Shown here: piece by piece, positions 14,701-22,137 of the stretch
Position numbering within the stretch: position 1 is the stretch's first letter
How the letters are laid out: each line of letters starts with the position of its first letter
Source of the DNA: an uncultured Porphyromonadaceae bacterium
GTDB lineage: Bacteria; Bacteroidota; Bacteroidia; Bacteroidales; Muribaculaceae
Reading direction: 5' to 3'
DNA length: 23,110 bases
NCBI GenBank assembly: GCA_947176615.1
Contig: CAMWRO010000016.1
Span: forward strand, 1 to 23,110
Position numbers and translations under genes: made by a program
Notes under the pieces: model-generated
The model's database searches: none
Told to the model about the DNA's origin: nothing
The model's input: the letters and a program-made list of their open reading frames with translations, nothing else

Positions 14701-16608
14701 GTCGGCAGTCACGGCAAAAGAGAGCGACGGCACATCGACTCCCATCTTGGGTCCGGCATTGGTTTTCGCCGTCAAAACATCGGAGAGCGGAGATGCATCG
14801 CCCTGACGGTTGACAGCAGCCATCGCCAGATAGTAGGTAGTCTCGGGATTCAGACCTTCGAGGACATATTCCATCGCATCGCCCGAAGCAAAGAATTTGG
14901 TGTCAATAGCGACACTCTTGGCCGATGACAGAGAAGAAGAGTCAAATTCAGATGTCGAGTAATAGAGAACATGCTGGTTGACGATATTGTCACTCGACGC
15001 GGGAATGGTCCAGCGCAGGGTGATATTGTCCTGCGAGGCGATGGCGACGAGGTCGCTGACAGCCTCGGGAGCGGTACCGTCGCCCATCATGAGCGAGCGC
15101 TCGGCATCGACATATCCTGTTCCGAGAAGTCCGCGCCACGACTCGTTGTTGCCGTAGGAGTAAAAGTCACGAACCGACGATTCAATCTGCATGCGCAGTG
15201 TCTCGACAGGGAAGGTGGGGCTGCCATACTTTGACAGAATCAGCGCGGCGATACCCGACACATGGGGACAGGCCATCGAGGTTCCTTCCATGTAACCGTA
15301 TTTGTTATCGGGAAGGGTCGACAACACACCACCGGCCTCGCCGTAGTCGAGAAGACCGCCGGGAGCGATGACGTCCATCCACTCGCCATAGTTGGTATAG
15401 CTTGCGGGTGCGAGGTCATTGGTCATGGCTGCGACGGCAAGCACTTTGGGATAACAGCCGGGGTAAATGTCACCTGTCGACGCCACATTGCCGGCAGCGA
15501 AGATACAGAGACCGCCGAGCATGTTGGTGCGGCCGGTGGTTGCCTCGGTAAAGTAGTCGATGGCATCGAGCACGGCCTGCTCGTAATAGCCGTCCTCGGA
15601 CCATCCCCAAGAACACTGGGCGATTGACGCGCCACGGTTGGCTGCATAAATCAGGGCTTTGGCAAAATCGCCCTCGCCACTGGTTCCGGCACGGCTGTCA
15701 AACACTTGTGCCGAGAACATGCGGATACCGCTCGACGGAGAGCCGTCGCCACCGGCAACGCCGGCCACGCCGATTCCGTTGTTGTTGACAGCGGCAACAG
15801 TACCGGCGACGTGAGTACCGTGGTTGTGGGGATAAACGTCGGCCGAGTTGGTCACAAAGTTGTATCCGTAAATATCATCGACATACCCGTTGCCGTCATC
15901 ATCGACACCGGGGGTGCCGTTGAGCTCGGCAAGATTTATCGCGATGTTCTGGGCAAGGTCCTCGTGATTGTAGTCGATACCGCCGTCAATAATGGCGACA
16001 AGGACATCGGGGCTGCCGGTAGTGACTTTCCATGCGTTGAACAGATTGATGTCGGCACCGGCAACACTTCCGGAGAGCGACCCGTCATTCTGATAATGCC
16101 ACTGCATGGGAAGGCGGGGGTCATTGAACCCGCTTGCCGACTCGGCAACTGCGGGAAGGGGAGACTGAAGCACGCGTGCCTTTCCGGTGCCGCCGTCCTG
16201 ACGCACCATCGGCACAATGTTTTCAGCTTTCTCGATACCGGCGGTCAGCGACATGACGCGACGTGCCTCGGCGGCATCGACATTTTCGTCAAACCGGATT
16301 TCATACCACCGGTCAAGGCCGAACTTGGCATATTCGGCTTCAAACTTGGGTGCATACGGGAGCATACGCTCGATGCTGACAGCCTTTATCGACCGCGCGC
16401 TTTTGTCCAGCTGGGTCATACCCGTGGAAAAAGCGGCATCCGGTGCTTTGCGATAAGGGGAAGCACCTATTTTGCGGGCGGCCTCAGGCTGCAGTTTTAC
16501 ACGCACCACGCCCTTGGTTGGCTGCGACTTGCTAACCTCCCGGGCTGTTGCCGTCAGTCCCGCCATCATGACAAGGACTACCAGCAATCTTGCGAAAAAT
16601 TTCTGCAT
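8797..16608 (-). CDS. Giant secreted subtilisin-family (S8) protease with T9SS sorting domain
   Basis: A 2603-residue exported protease. A Sec signal peptide (ending about LTATA, 22) precedes a propeptide-like region (about 30-160). The S8 catalytic domain (about 185-505) has a complete triad: Asp208 in VAIIDGGID, His266 in HNHGTHVAGT, Ser444 in GTSMACPHVSG, plus the oxyanion Asn374 in AAGN. Next come a fibronectin-III-like domain (about 515-617), a jelly-roll-like module (about 700-880), ASH/Hydin-like beta domains, two related modules (about 1112-1330 and 1555-1745) sharing FPYFGRVYNKVYV and FPFYGKKYNKMYV, a second jelly-roll-like module (about 2056-2230), and two cadherin-like domains (about 2297-2510) with SDPDGD motifs. 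The last 85-90 residues (KVMPNPVVGD, then ALYDAAGRQLY, then GIYFLKV) are a T9SS type A sorting domain, so the protein should cross the outer membrane and be surface-attached or released. Internal domain borders are approximate. Confidence 0.93.
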   Translation of the reverse strand: MQKFFARLLVVLVMMAGLTATAREVSKSQPTKGVVRVKLQPEAARKIGASPYRKAPDAAFSTGMTQLDKSARSIKAVSIERMLPYAPKFEAEYAKFGLDRWYEIRFDENVDAAEARRVMSLTAGIEKAENIVPMVRQDGGTGKARVLQSPLPAVAESASGFNDPRLPMQWHYQNDGSLSGSVAGADINLFNAWKVTTGSPDVLVAIIDGGIDYNHEDLAQNIAINLAELNGTPGVDDDGNGYVDDIYGYNFVTNSADVYPHNHGTHVAGTVAAVNNNGIGVAGVAGGDGSPSSGIRMFSAQVFDSRAGTSGEGDFAKALIYAANRGASIAQCSWGWSEDGYYEQAVLDAIDYFTEATTGRTNMLGGLCIFAAGNVASTGDIYPGCYPKVLAVAAMTNDLAPASYTNYGEWMDVIAPGGLLDYGEAGGVLSTLPDNKYGYMEGTSMACPHVSGIAALILSKYGSPTFPVETLRMQIESSVRDFYSYGNNESWRGLLGTGYVDAERSLMMGDGTAPEAVSDLVAIASQDNITLRWTIPASSDNIVNQHVLYYSTSEFDSSSLSSAKSVAIDTKFFASGDAMEYVLEGLNPETTYYLAMAAVNRQGDASPLSDVLTAKTNAGPKMGVDVPSLSFAVTADAPVGSASFNITNEAEGLLRWSAFKRTVSVQASSFSTPRPANVVSYKGKVGGSSKSKAKADATRYLNPDEYEASDYPKSLAYYNDYWHAIGEVDRNLPNSMAQWFSVDAATYPEGFNLTHIRIQGANGVNPVIQILKGDGSLTTASVISSFEPQYFYYGGNMALPEQLFFQPGESFWIAVHFAPITDEVVEPYPLGIAYSKAGDVSRYSYMSNDMGKTWSRLDEALKGSPYESIVSELTWAIDPLSLNPDWSELLVLNPAEGVVAKGEKQEVTVSNSTSHLVNGTYKFNLRFNSNETEATDLSVPVTVAVSGNSPEMQVPKIVDFGSLLVGQTKTLTIEVFNKGYGSFSGSQWSPGIYSDKISTSSEHFVGPDYVQSGFPARTKTRFECSYTPKSAGDHTGTVNFVDGNGNTFRVTLRGVATDPAKIAIDPQVIDAGELDVDADPVAMGFKISNQGRYPLEFVFPRYSTESVEGASSDIHRFGYTILTNIAGDNTFEYDGNPDLIAAVDITSQFSGVNSYSNEIDLGFDFPYFGRVYNKVYVNNYGGLQFAISENHLFPPLTPTANGVPGTGMICAHGRGLVMGPSSKVVYSRLDGKFIVKFIDVLALVYDQDYTPISFHIALSGNGDVEVYMDDYNPWGLFQSGSNLFVGLCDPSDADPIVYTSADMVDIYSEVQTPEMLRYTNVMSGSAIRFEAPKPNFITAVEPAFGMVNPGEEINVVATLKANASMYAGESFNNLAVMSNDPTNSTSFIRFNATITGESLRPGLEVVSDIDFGKVFRTADVKVPVTVKNNGNAAMTINAVTMKNSLFTTNIQLPVTVEAGMSKDVILSVPTSVSRDLTDVVTISTSAGDADVTLHGTVIGVPTADLSYASIVETVESGNNAECPLTITNNGDEPLVYSISPDPMVSFGVDGAAASKVSYTYSTSLDDENIKMEWIDILSDEATVHHDISYYVAHDYIEVELPFEFPFYGKKYNKMYVYNSGFVSFTKRNDDNIWPVPPAELPGETVFTNIIAPYWGQHSMDETRTAGTYYRAFDDKMVVSFMEYGNSMNFGVCFQLILNADGSFKFQYTPLSSDAVIFSTYGVAGISSENGRDGFSISDRYIRFGTAVFFSPVEERTVAPGASETVNVSVFGDKMAGEYATTLHVNTNVPASERIEIPVSLTVNGEAAPVWPDDIAVENVMGYIETVNPGPLGQQGAMYDVEFTVRNAGTAPFTIVNIRNNGPGMEYEDEWLGGTYFEPFFNLFWTTDRTNLMSWSQFYDEPIEVGSNPIYFDVPMMNYEINMTPGEYVVPLVFTYVVAGDDTPREKTVTLKYTVTPPPSMMLDREEVAVVAPTDDYVVEEPIVISNENGAYKLTYELRLDPTGVGETVEPGFGDDPIAPMLSKRLAPVTDSLEVARVKGMITPFDVGTTDNYLDLPQDMKYLRGMFYPSIANGNNYQFGSGSVSQAFIGATYFVAPENGFNISHVYLPVYTAKVENPVVKVEIVKGDNPGGSQILGRGVTTLTTATSPYARFIAIPLNHAVFVDSGEDFFVRVTYPVGVELPAILVAKQDAAKEAIYAAYTEETGWYDPAMTYADQYGSIGYAVSCLETVPGEPWVSLPENQPLSGVVEVGETATVKVRFNAAAAPMEKGNRAVLVIRSNDPFMPVVNMPLTLDRNGSPVIVGPESLLLAKEGEVTDVTLTLSDPDGDDMQFRFDDPSGIARVKDVTAAEGDTPDISFDEERNLYQVLNATAPVNVNVEIAPEFGQGNDVYNFTLTAVDRALHESELSVLYVVEHVNRAPEAVAAEREITIAKGAMSEVVGFKDLFSDPDGDILTYQFDFNGENSPVTAYTTPAGVIFLGERVGNAKAVVTATDPSGATATCTLSLIVSEQSGINDIDADGAAGLVKVMPNPVVGDIHARCAFMAEEATFALYDAAGRQLYVGKKAVTSGSTVVVPLAASPAGIYFLKVTAPGVDTTVTVIKK

Positions 16609-16665
16609 AATTGAGATAGATTGGTTAAATATATATGATAATTGTTGATTCAGGTATCAAATATG

Positions 16666-16673
16666 CAAAGATA
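16666..16673 (-). promoter_or_regulatory. -7 promoter box of the giant protease gene
   Basis: The minus strand reads TATCTTTG, a perfect TAnnTTTG match, about 57 bp before the ATG at 16608. The other identical boxes in the window belong to the second T9SS cargo gene and the divergent regulator. Confidence 0.7.
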
Positions 16674-16816
16674 ATCACATTTAACTTATTTTTATCCATT
16701 TTTCGCCACAAAATTATCATTTTTAGATATTTTCCACTTTTTCATTTATAATTTCACCAAAAAAGGTGGAGCCGCCTATAGACCTCATCCTAACGCTAAA
16801 ACCAAAAAACAGCCTG

Positions 16817-16859
16817 AAAAAAATCGGTCGGGAAAGCCTGCTGGCTCACCCGACCGATT
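16817..16859 (-). terminator. Intrinsic terminator after the GEVED cargo gene
   Basis: A perfect 11-bp stem (AATCGGTCGGG at 16822-16832 with its complement at 16849-16859) encloses a small nested AGCC/GGCT hairpin. On the minus strand it is followed by a run of T (16821-16817). It lies 28 bp after the stop at 16887. The rest of the 278-bp gap to 16608 holds only AT-rich DNA and the protease promoter. Confidence 0.85.
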
Positions 16860-16886
16860 ACTGTTTTCGCAAAATTCAGAGGTCGC

Positions 16887-19601
16887 TTATCGCTTGATTA
16901 CCATTTTCACATTGTCGCTGCTACCGTCGGCATACTTGATGCCCACGACATAGACACCTGACTCGCAGTTGTCAAGCGAGACAGCGACGCTGTTGCCCGA
17001 AACAGTCTCGCGGACTGTTGTTATTCCGGCCACACCGGTGACAACCACAGTGTTGATTTCCTTGTCAGAGACCACCATCAGCTTGTCGCCGGCCACTTTT
17101 ACCTCGCTGTTCTTCAAGGTGGAGATGTCAAGGCTGCTGCTCATTGACTTGGTCATGTAAACAGGGATTGACAACGAGGAAGAGAGGGGGTCATTGGATG
17201 AGATGACGATTCGGGCCTCATAGGTACCGCCAAGGAGATTTTTGCCGTCGACAGTGGCAGCAATCTTCTCGCTTTTGCCGGCCTCGACTGAAACCTGTTT
17301 CTTATCGACTGACAGCCACGAAATTTCGGCAGTAGGTTCACCGGTGACATTGGCACGCACGCAGAAATTGCTGTCAATCCCGAGGTCGGCCATCGACCAC
17401 CAAGTGGAACCGCCCACGTTGCAGAGGTCGCCGTAGCCGCGCACTGCCGACGATTTGTCAATACCTATATAATAACGATTAGGAATCATACCCGCTATTT
17501 TGACCGCATAGATGAGGTCTTTACCGCTGATTGTGTGGGGAGTGTCAAATACGACATGATTCCAAGACTCGGCGACAGGGGTAAACTCTTTCTCAGCCAC
17601 AACCACATAGTCGTCTCCGTTTTTCTCATAAATCTGAGCAATCGCAGTGCGGGGAACCTCGTTGATATATGCGTCAATACTTGAAATCTTCATGCCGCGG
17701 ATTGACTGCATGATTTCAGCAGGATAATACTGTCCGAAAATCGCATCGTCAAAGTTTCCGACACCGATAGCGTCATATTGCCCGCTGTCGTAACGAAGCA
17801 CATGAACAACATCCTCGTCAGCAGCTACTTGGGCAGCGGGAAGAACTTTCTTGGCGCGTTTTACGGCAACATTTTCAGGTGCGGCGGCAACCGATTCGCG
17901 CTGCTCATAGACAGCAGGAAGCTCATAGGTGATTGTGATGTTTCCGTCGAGCGTGACGTCACCTTCATTGGACAGAACGAAGTCAAGAACCGATACGTTT
18001 TCCGAAACCTCGCTTTCGAGTTCCCTGACATCAACCACGGCTGCTGCCGAATTGCCGGGACGAACCACGTTCAATGTGTAGTCCTCGGTCTGCCCGTAAT
18101 AATATTCTCCATGAGGAGCGGGAACATCACCGCCGGTGTTGCCGACGACGCGGAGAGTTTTTGCACCCGGAGTCATGCTGAGTCCCTCGGGAATCGCCAC
18201 GGGGATGTAGTCGTCCAAGAGATACCCCATAAATTCGCCTTCACCGGTAAACAGGCCGTCGTTGTTCCAGTCGACCCATGCGCCTATGTAACCGCCGTCG
18301 CCGTCGGGATTAAACTCAGCCGTCAGCTGCAGAGTCATTCCTACGGTTATATCGGTCGAGATGTTTGTGAAATCCTCATATCCGTCATCGGCAGGACCCG
18401 ACGTGTTGTCAATGTCGCCGACCGAGACGCGCACGATTGCATCTTCTTCATAGGAATAAGCACCACCCGAAGGAGTTTTTTCACCTTCAGCCAAGGTCGT
18501 GGTTTCTACCGACGCGTCGGCGAGGCTTGTGTTCTCGTCACCGGGGGTGACATTTTTGACTGTCACGACATGCTTTCCGGGAGCGGAAAGGTCAACACGC
18601 TGTGCGAAAGTATAGTTATGGTCGGCCAGCGAAGCGAGCGTAATGCCGGGTTTCTCGGTGGCAACCAGTTTATTGTCGACATACAGCTGAAGGGTTATGT
18701 CGCTGATGGGCTCGGCACCGACATTTGACAACGCGACGCGCACAGTCTCGTGTGTGCCGCTTGACACAGACACCGGAGCTTGCAGGCCGACGATTTTCAA
18801 TGCCTTGGAAGCAGCCAAGTCACCCGGGCCTATCAGGCTGAAAACACAGGGATTGGCACCGATGTATCCATAAGGAGTCATATCAACCATGCCATAGCCG
18901 AAAGAACTTGTTGCGGTAAACAGCGAGAACCAGCACGAGGGGGTCTCACCGTCCAATTTGGCGGCACTGAACGACATGTAGCCGGTTTCGAGCTTGACCT
19001 CCTCGCCGAGATCGGCTATGAATTCCATCAGGGGACCCTGATTGCCTTCCATGCCGTAGATCGCACCTACATAACGTCCTTTCAGGGGAATATTCTTGGT
19101 GTAAACACATTCTCCGGGCATGCCGTCGTCACCGATGCGGTAGAATGACACTTCAAAGATTACGGGATTGGTCATGTTGTAGTTTTCGTCATATCCGGGA
19201 CGGTCGCCACACATATACCAATCATAGTCAACCTCGTCCCAGTAATTGAACATGCCGACAACACGCACAGCGTTAATCGAGTAGGGACATCCGCTGTAAT
19301 ACTGGTAATACTTTGACGCATTCTGAGGGCGTCCCTGATCCGAATTCTGGAAACCGGAAAAAGCGGCTGTCTCGGAATCATACGGACCGCTGAAAACCGT
19401 ACCTTCGGGATCGGCAAGAAGATCGTCAAGAGTCAACGCCTTGCCATTAACGGGAGCATTCATGACAGTCTTACCGCCACGCTGCTCGTCAACCACTCCA
19501 TAGATGGAATTACCCTTGGGGGCGGGCATTACCATCGGACGCGCTGCCATCGATGATATGGCAATCGCCAATGCTGAAACTGTAAATAGAATTTGCTTCA
19601 T
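16887..19601 (-). CDS. T9SS cargo protein with CARDB-like, GEVED and jelly-roll modules
   Basis: A 904-residue exported protein. MKQILFTVSALAIAISSMA is the signal peptide; the in-frame Met at 19628 is rejected because it lies on top of the promoter box 19626-19633. Layout: a Bacteroidales-type N-terminal beta domain (about 25-260), a CARDB-like adhesion domain (about 266-369), a GEVED domain (about 387-513) with YIGAWVDWNNDGLF and a closing GQTEDYTLNV, a jelly-roll-like module (about 600-751) resembling those in the neighbouring protease, an ASH-like segment with VISSNDPLS, and a T9SS type A sorting domain (about 823-904) ending SGVYVVGIKYADG and VKMVIKR. No protease or glycosidase motif is visible. 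GEVED and CARDB domains are typical of secreted adhesins and enzymes; a substrate- or host-binding role is inference. It has its own promoter and terminator. Confidence 0.85.
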   Translation of the reverse strand: MKQILFTVSALAIAISSMAARPMVMPAPKGNSIYGVVDEQRGGKTVMNAPVNGKALTLDDLLADPEGTVFSGPYDSETAAFSGFQNSDQGRPQNASKYYQYYSGCPYSINAVRVVGMFNYWDEVDYDWYMCGDRPGYDENYNMTNPVIFEVSFYRIGDDGMPGECVYTKNIPLKGRYVGAIYGMEGNQGPLMEFIADLGEEVKLETGYMSFSAAKLDGETPSCWFSLFTATSSFGYGMVDMTPYGYIGANPCVFSLIGPGDLAASKALKIVGLQAPVSVSSGTHETVRVALSNVGAEPISDITLQLYVDNKLVATEKPGITLASLADHNYTFAQRVDLSAPGKHVVTVKNVTPGDENTSLADASVETTTLAEGEKTPSGGAYSYEEDAIVRVSVGDIDNTSGPADDGYEDFTNISTDITVGMTLQLTAEFNPDGDGGYIGAWVDWNNDGLFTGEGEFMGYLLDDYIPVAIPEGLSMTPGAKTLRVVGNTGGDVPAPHGEYYYGQTEDYTLNVVRPGNSAAAVVDVRELESEVSENVSVLDFVLSNEGDVTLDGNITITYELPAVYEQRESVAAAPENVAVKRAKKVLPAAQVAADEDVVHVLRYDSGQYDAIGVGNFDDAIFGQYYPAEIMQSIRGMKISSIDAYINEVPRTAIAQIYEKNGDDYVVVAEKEFTPVAESWNHVVFDTPHTISGKDLIYAVKIAGMIPNRYYIGIDKSSAVRGYGDLCNVGGSTWWSMADLGIDSNFCVRANVTGEPTAEISWLSVDKKQVSVEAGKSEKIAATVDGKNLLGGTYEARIVISSNDPLSSSLSIPVYMTKSMSSSLDISTLKNSEVKVAGDKLMVVSDKEINTVVVTGVAGITTVRETVSGNSVAVSLDNCESGVYVVGIKYADGSSDNVKMVIKR

Positions 19602-19625
19602 AAAAGTACTGATTGAAAACTGTAG

Positions 19626-19656
19626 CAAAGATAATTTTTAAGGAAATAATCACAAA
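19626..19656 (-). promoter_or_regulatory. Full Bacteroidetes promoter of the GEVED cargo gene
   Basis: The minus strand has TTTG (19656-19653), a 19-bp spacer, and TATCTTTG (19633-19626). This is the best match in the window to the TTTG-N19-TAnnTTTG consensus. The leader to the ATG at 19601 is about 20 nt. Confidence 0.75.
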
Positions 19657-19716
19657 AATATCCATATAGACAAAAAATAGACACCTTTTTATGATATTTA
19701 TTTCGAGATATTTAGC

Positions 19717-19724
19717 TATCTTTG
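19717..19724 (+). promoter_or_regulatory. -7 promoter box abutting the regulator gene start
   Basis: TATCTTTG is a perfect TAnnTTTG match that ends only three bases before the ATG at 19728. Transcription from it would start at or within a few bases of the initiation codon. No -33 TTTG is visible at 19-20 bp spacing. Confidence 0.5.
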
Positions 19725-19727
19725 CAC

Positions 19728-21428
19728 ATGCACAAATTATTCTCGATAATTTTCACATTTGTTTTTCTGGCAGCCTGTTCTCCCGCAGGCAACAGGGACA
19801 CTTTTTCATTGTGGAGTCCGGTTGACCCGGAATTTGACAAAGCTGTCAGAGACATCGAAATCGCATATGCGTCAGATGACGGCATCGACACACTGCGTCA
19901 TCTGACATACCGACTGGCCATGCTGGCCGACAACGACACGTCGTGCCGCATCAAAACCGCCCGAGCCGCACTTTTCATGGCGCGCTACTATGATTATGTC
20001 GGCCCTTATACCGAAGGGTGGAAGTCAAAGGCACAGAACGAAATCGAAAAAGCGCTTGACGCTTATGGGGCAGATTCGACAGCTCACCCATATGACATGT
20101 TCCGATTGCGCTATCTGCAAAACAAAATCAGACCACGCTCGCTTGAAGAAAAATATTATGACAACATCCGCACTCTCAACGAAGCTACCGCATTCAACGA
20201 TACACTTACCGCCGCGGGTGCACTAAACAACATCGGGCTTGTGCATCTCAACCTCGGGGATTCTCTGACCGCAATATCCTACTTTGACCGCAGCCGACTG
20301 ATGTTCAGGCAACTCGGACTGGAACAGTGGGAAAAGAAACTGCTGCTGTCTGTCGCTCAGGCCAACAAGCAGATCAACCCGGCACTTCACGACAGCATAA
20401 TGGCCGACCTGCACACATATGCCGCCGCCAAGAACGACACCGTGTTGCTGACGATAGTCCTCCACAACCTGTATGCAGCGCATAACGACATAAAATATAT
20501 CGACGAGGCCCATGACCTTGTCAAAGGCAAACCGGGTTATGAAAACTCCGTAGCCTACTATAAATGTATCATCTCGGCAGAACTGATAAACAACGGCCTG
20601 TTTCCCGACTCGGCAGCACGATTGTCACGCACGGCAATAAAAACAATGACCCCGGCGATGCTTCCCGAGTACACACTGGAAATATACCGCAATTACGCGT
20701 CCATACTTCAACTGGAAAACCGTCTCGACAGCGCCGTCATGTATCTCAACAAGAGCCTTGCGCTGCAAGACTCCATTTCTCAAAAAAACTCTTGGAACGA
20801 GATTATAAAAAAATTGACTCAGCACAAAATCAACGAGAACCGGAATGCGGCGATGAAGGCCCAGCTTCATGACCGCATTCTATATGCGAGTCTGATTGTC
20901 GTGCTGCTCTTTGTCGCAATGACGATAATCGTGATTCTTCTCCGGCGCCACAGCAATCTGCGGGTGGCCAAAATAGAGTCAGACCTCCAGTTGACCCGCA
21001 ACCAGCTGCAGCTTGCATCATCGTTGCTGGTGGTCAAGGAAAACGAAAACGCAATCGACACGACTGTCAAGACAATCACCCAACTGATGGATGAAGGACG
21101 AATCCTCCACGCCGACGGCCAGCGCGTGTGCAGCGCGTTAAAAGCACAGCTTAACAATCATGACGAGCTTGAATCATTCCAGAAAGTATATGCACGGATT
21201 CACCCCAATTTCACCCAGCGCCTGCTTGAGATTTCATCCAACCTTTCTGAAAACCAGATACGGCTTGCCAAATACATAGTCATGGGGATGGACAACCGCC
21301 AGATTTCGCGAGTGATGCGAATTGAATACAAATCACTTATCACGGCCCGGTACAGATTGCGCATAAAGCTCGGCCTCAGCAAAGAAGACAGTCTTGAGGC
21401 CCTACTGCACCGGCTTGCAGAAATTTAG
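19728..21428 (+). CDS. Membrane-anchored TPR regulator with C-terminal LuxR-like HTH
   Basis: A 566-residue protein. The N-terminus MHKLFSIIFTFVFLAACS has a lipobox, with Cys17 as the lipidation site. Residues about 35-380 are helical repeats of TPR type (clearest at AGALNNIGLVHLNLGDSLTA and the YASILQLENRLDSAVMYLNK segment) and should lie in the periplasm. A single transmembrane helix spans about 384-405 (LYASLIVVLLFVAMTIIVIL), followed by RRH, a coiled-coil-like stretch (about 410-440) and a C-terminal helix-turn-helix (about 507-553: LSENQIRLAKYIVMGMDNRQ, then ISRVMRIEYKSLITARYRLR). This is a known Bacteroidetes layout: a one-component transmembrane regulator sensing with the TPR domain. 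The gene is divergent from the GEVED cargo gene, so regulation of that gene and the protease is plausible but unproven. A TTG at 19722 is in frame, but the ATG at 19728 fits the signal peptide better. Confidence 0.85.
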   Translation: MHKLFSIIFTFVFLAACSPAGNRDTFSLWSPVDPEFDKAVRDIEIAYASDDGIDTLRHLTYRLAMLADNDTSCRIKTARAALFMARYYDYVGPYTEGWKSKAQNEIEKALDAYGADSTAHPYDMFRLRYLQNKIRPRSLEEKYYDNIRTLNEATAFNDTLTAAGALNNIGLVHLNLGDSLTAISYFDRSRLMFRQLGLEQWEKKLLLSVAQANKQINPALHDSIMADLHTYAAAKNDTVLLTIVLHNLYAAHNDIKYIDEAHDLVKGKPGYENSVAYYKCIISAELINNGLFPDSAARLSRTAIKTMTPAMLPEYTLEIYRNYASILQLENRLDSAVMYLNKSLALQDSISQKNSWNEIIKKLTQHKINENRNAAMKAQLHDRILYASLIVVLLFVAMTIIVILLRRHSNLRVAKIESDLQLTRNQLQLASSLLVVKENENAIDTTVKTITQLMDEGRILHADGQRVCSALKAQLNNHDELESFQKVYARIHPNFTQRLLEISSNLSENQIRLAKYIVMGMDNRQISRVMRIEYKSLITARYRLRIKLGLSKEDSLEALLHRLAEI

Positions 21429-21432
21429 GAAC

Positions 21433-21481
21433 AAAAAATGCGGCGTTAAAATCATAAGTCTGTCGATTTTAACGCCGCATT
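21433..21481. terminator. Convergent terminator hairpin between regulator and DJ-1 genes
   Basis: A perfect 17-bp inverted repeat pairs 21437-21453 with 21465-21481 around an 11-nt loop. The A-run at 21433-21438 gives a U-run for minus-strand transcripts. The plus side lacks a T-run, so it is strongest for the DJ-1 gene but probably serves both. Confidence 0.88.
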
Positions 21482-21496
21482 GTTATGAAACACCCT

Positions 21497-22057
21497 CTAT
21501 TTATAAAGCAGACCGGCCGCCACATCTTCGGCCACGCCCTGTCCGCAGGAACTGCTGACAATCGAGAGGGCAAACGCCATTGCCGACGCGGGTCCGTTGG
21601 CTGTAATCAACTGCGGCAGCGAGACCACACGGTCACCCTTAGCCGCCATCCCGCCCTTGCTGAGTGCATTCTCAAATCCGGGATAGCAGGTGGCCTCTTT
21701 GCCGACAAAGATTCCCAGAGGAGCAAGCACAACCGCCGGTGCGGCGCAGATAGCAGCGATTTTCCCACCTTTCTTATAATGGTCAACAAGCATGGAAGTA
21801 AGCGGGGAACAAGCGGCGCAGTTAGTCGCACCGGGCATCCCGCCGGGAATAATAAGCCATTCGGCCAATTCGGTCTCGACCTCGGGCATCAACAGGTCGG
21901 CAGCCACCTGAATGCCATGCGCGCCGGTCACAACATACTGCTGGTCAAGAATCGAGACCGTCTTGACATCAAGGCCGGCCCGACGCATGATATCAACAAC
22001 CGTCAAAGCCTCGACTTCCTCAAAGCCGGGAGCGAGAAAGAGATACGAAATTTTCAT
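21497..22057 (-). CDS. DJ-1/PfpI family protein
   Basis: A 186-residue cytoplasmic protein of the DJ-1 subfamily, the usual length for that group. It begins KISYLFLAPGFEEVEALTVV, with Glu16 matching the catalytic-site Glu of human DJ-1 (Glu18), and has IIPGGMPG (69-76) and AAICAAPAVV (101-110) with the reactive Cys at 104. TCYPGFE (123-129) and ITANGPASAMAFAL complete the family pattern. Members act as deglycase/glyoxalase-like or redox-sensing proteins; which applies is not decided by sequence, and family annotation is often imprecise (some are labelled 4-methyl-5(B-hydroxyethyl)-thiazole monophosphate biosynthesis proteins). It is a single gene with its own promoter box and terminator, divergent from the ApbE-family gene. 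Confidence 0.9.
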   Translation of the reverse strand: MKISYLFLAPGFEEVEALTVVDIMRRAGLDVKTVSILDQQYVVTGAHGIQVAADLLMPEVETELAEWLIIPGGMPGATNCAACSPLTSMLVDHYKKGGKIAAICAAPAVVLAPLGIFVGKEATCYPGFENALSKGGMAAKGDRVVSLPQLITANGPASAMAFALSIVSSSCGQGVAEDVAAGLLYK

Positions 22058-22106
22058 AGATAATCTTGTTAAGGGGTTAGCGTAAATTTTTAATTACTCC
22101 ATGTAG

Positions 22107-22114
22107 CAAATATA
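22107..22114 (-). promoter_or_regulatory. -7 promoter box of the DJ-1 gene
   Basis: The minus strand reads TATATTTG, matching TAnnTTTG, about 49 bp before the ATG at 22057. Confidence 0.5.
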
Positions 22115-22137
22115 GTAAATTCATCAATAAAATTCAC

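Noticed and set aside
8797..16608. The idea that the 2603-residue frame is a fusion of several genes or an assembly artefact
   Set aside because: One signal peptide at the start, one sorting domain at the end and an unbroken frame fit a single large T9SS protein.
16609..16886. Possible small gene or RNA in the 278-bp gap between the two cargo genes
   Set aside because: It contains only the terminator at 16817-16859, the promoter at 16666-16673 and AT-rich DNA; I see no convincing start-to-stop frame or other structure.
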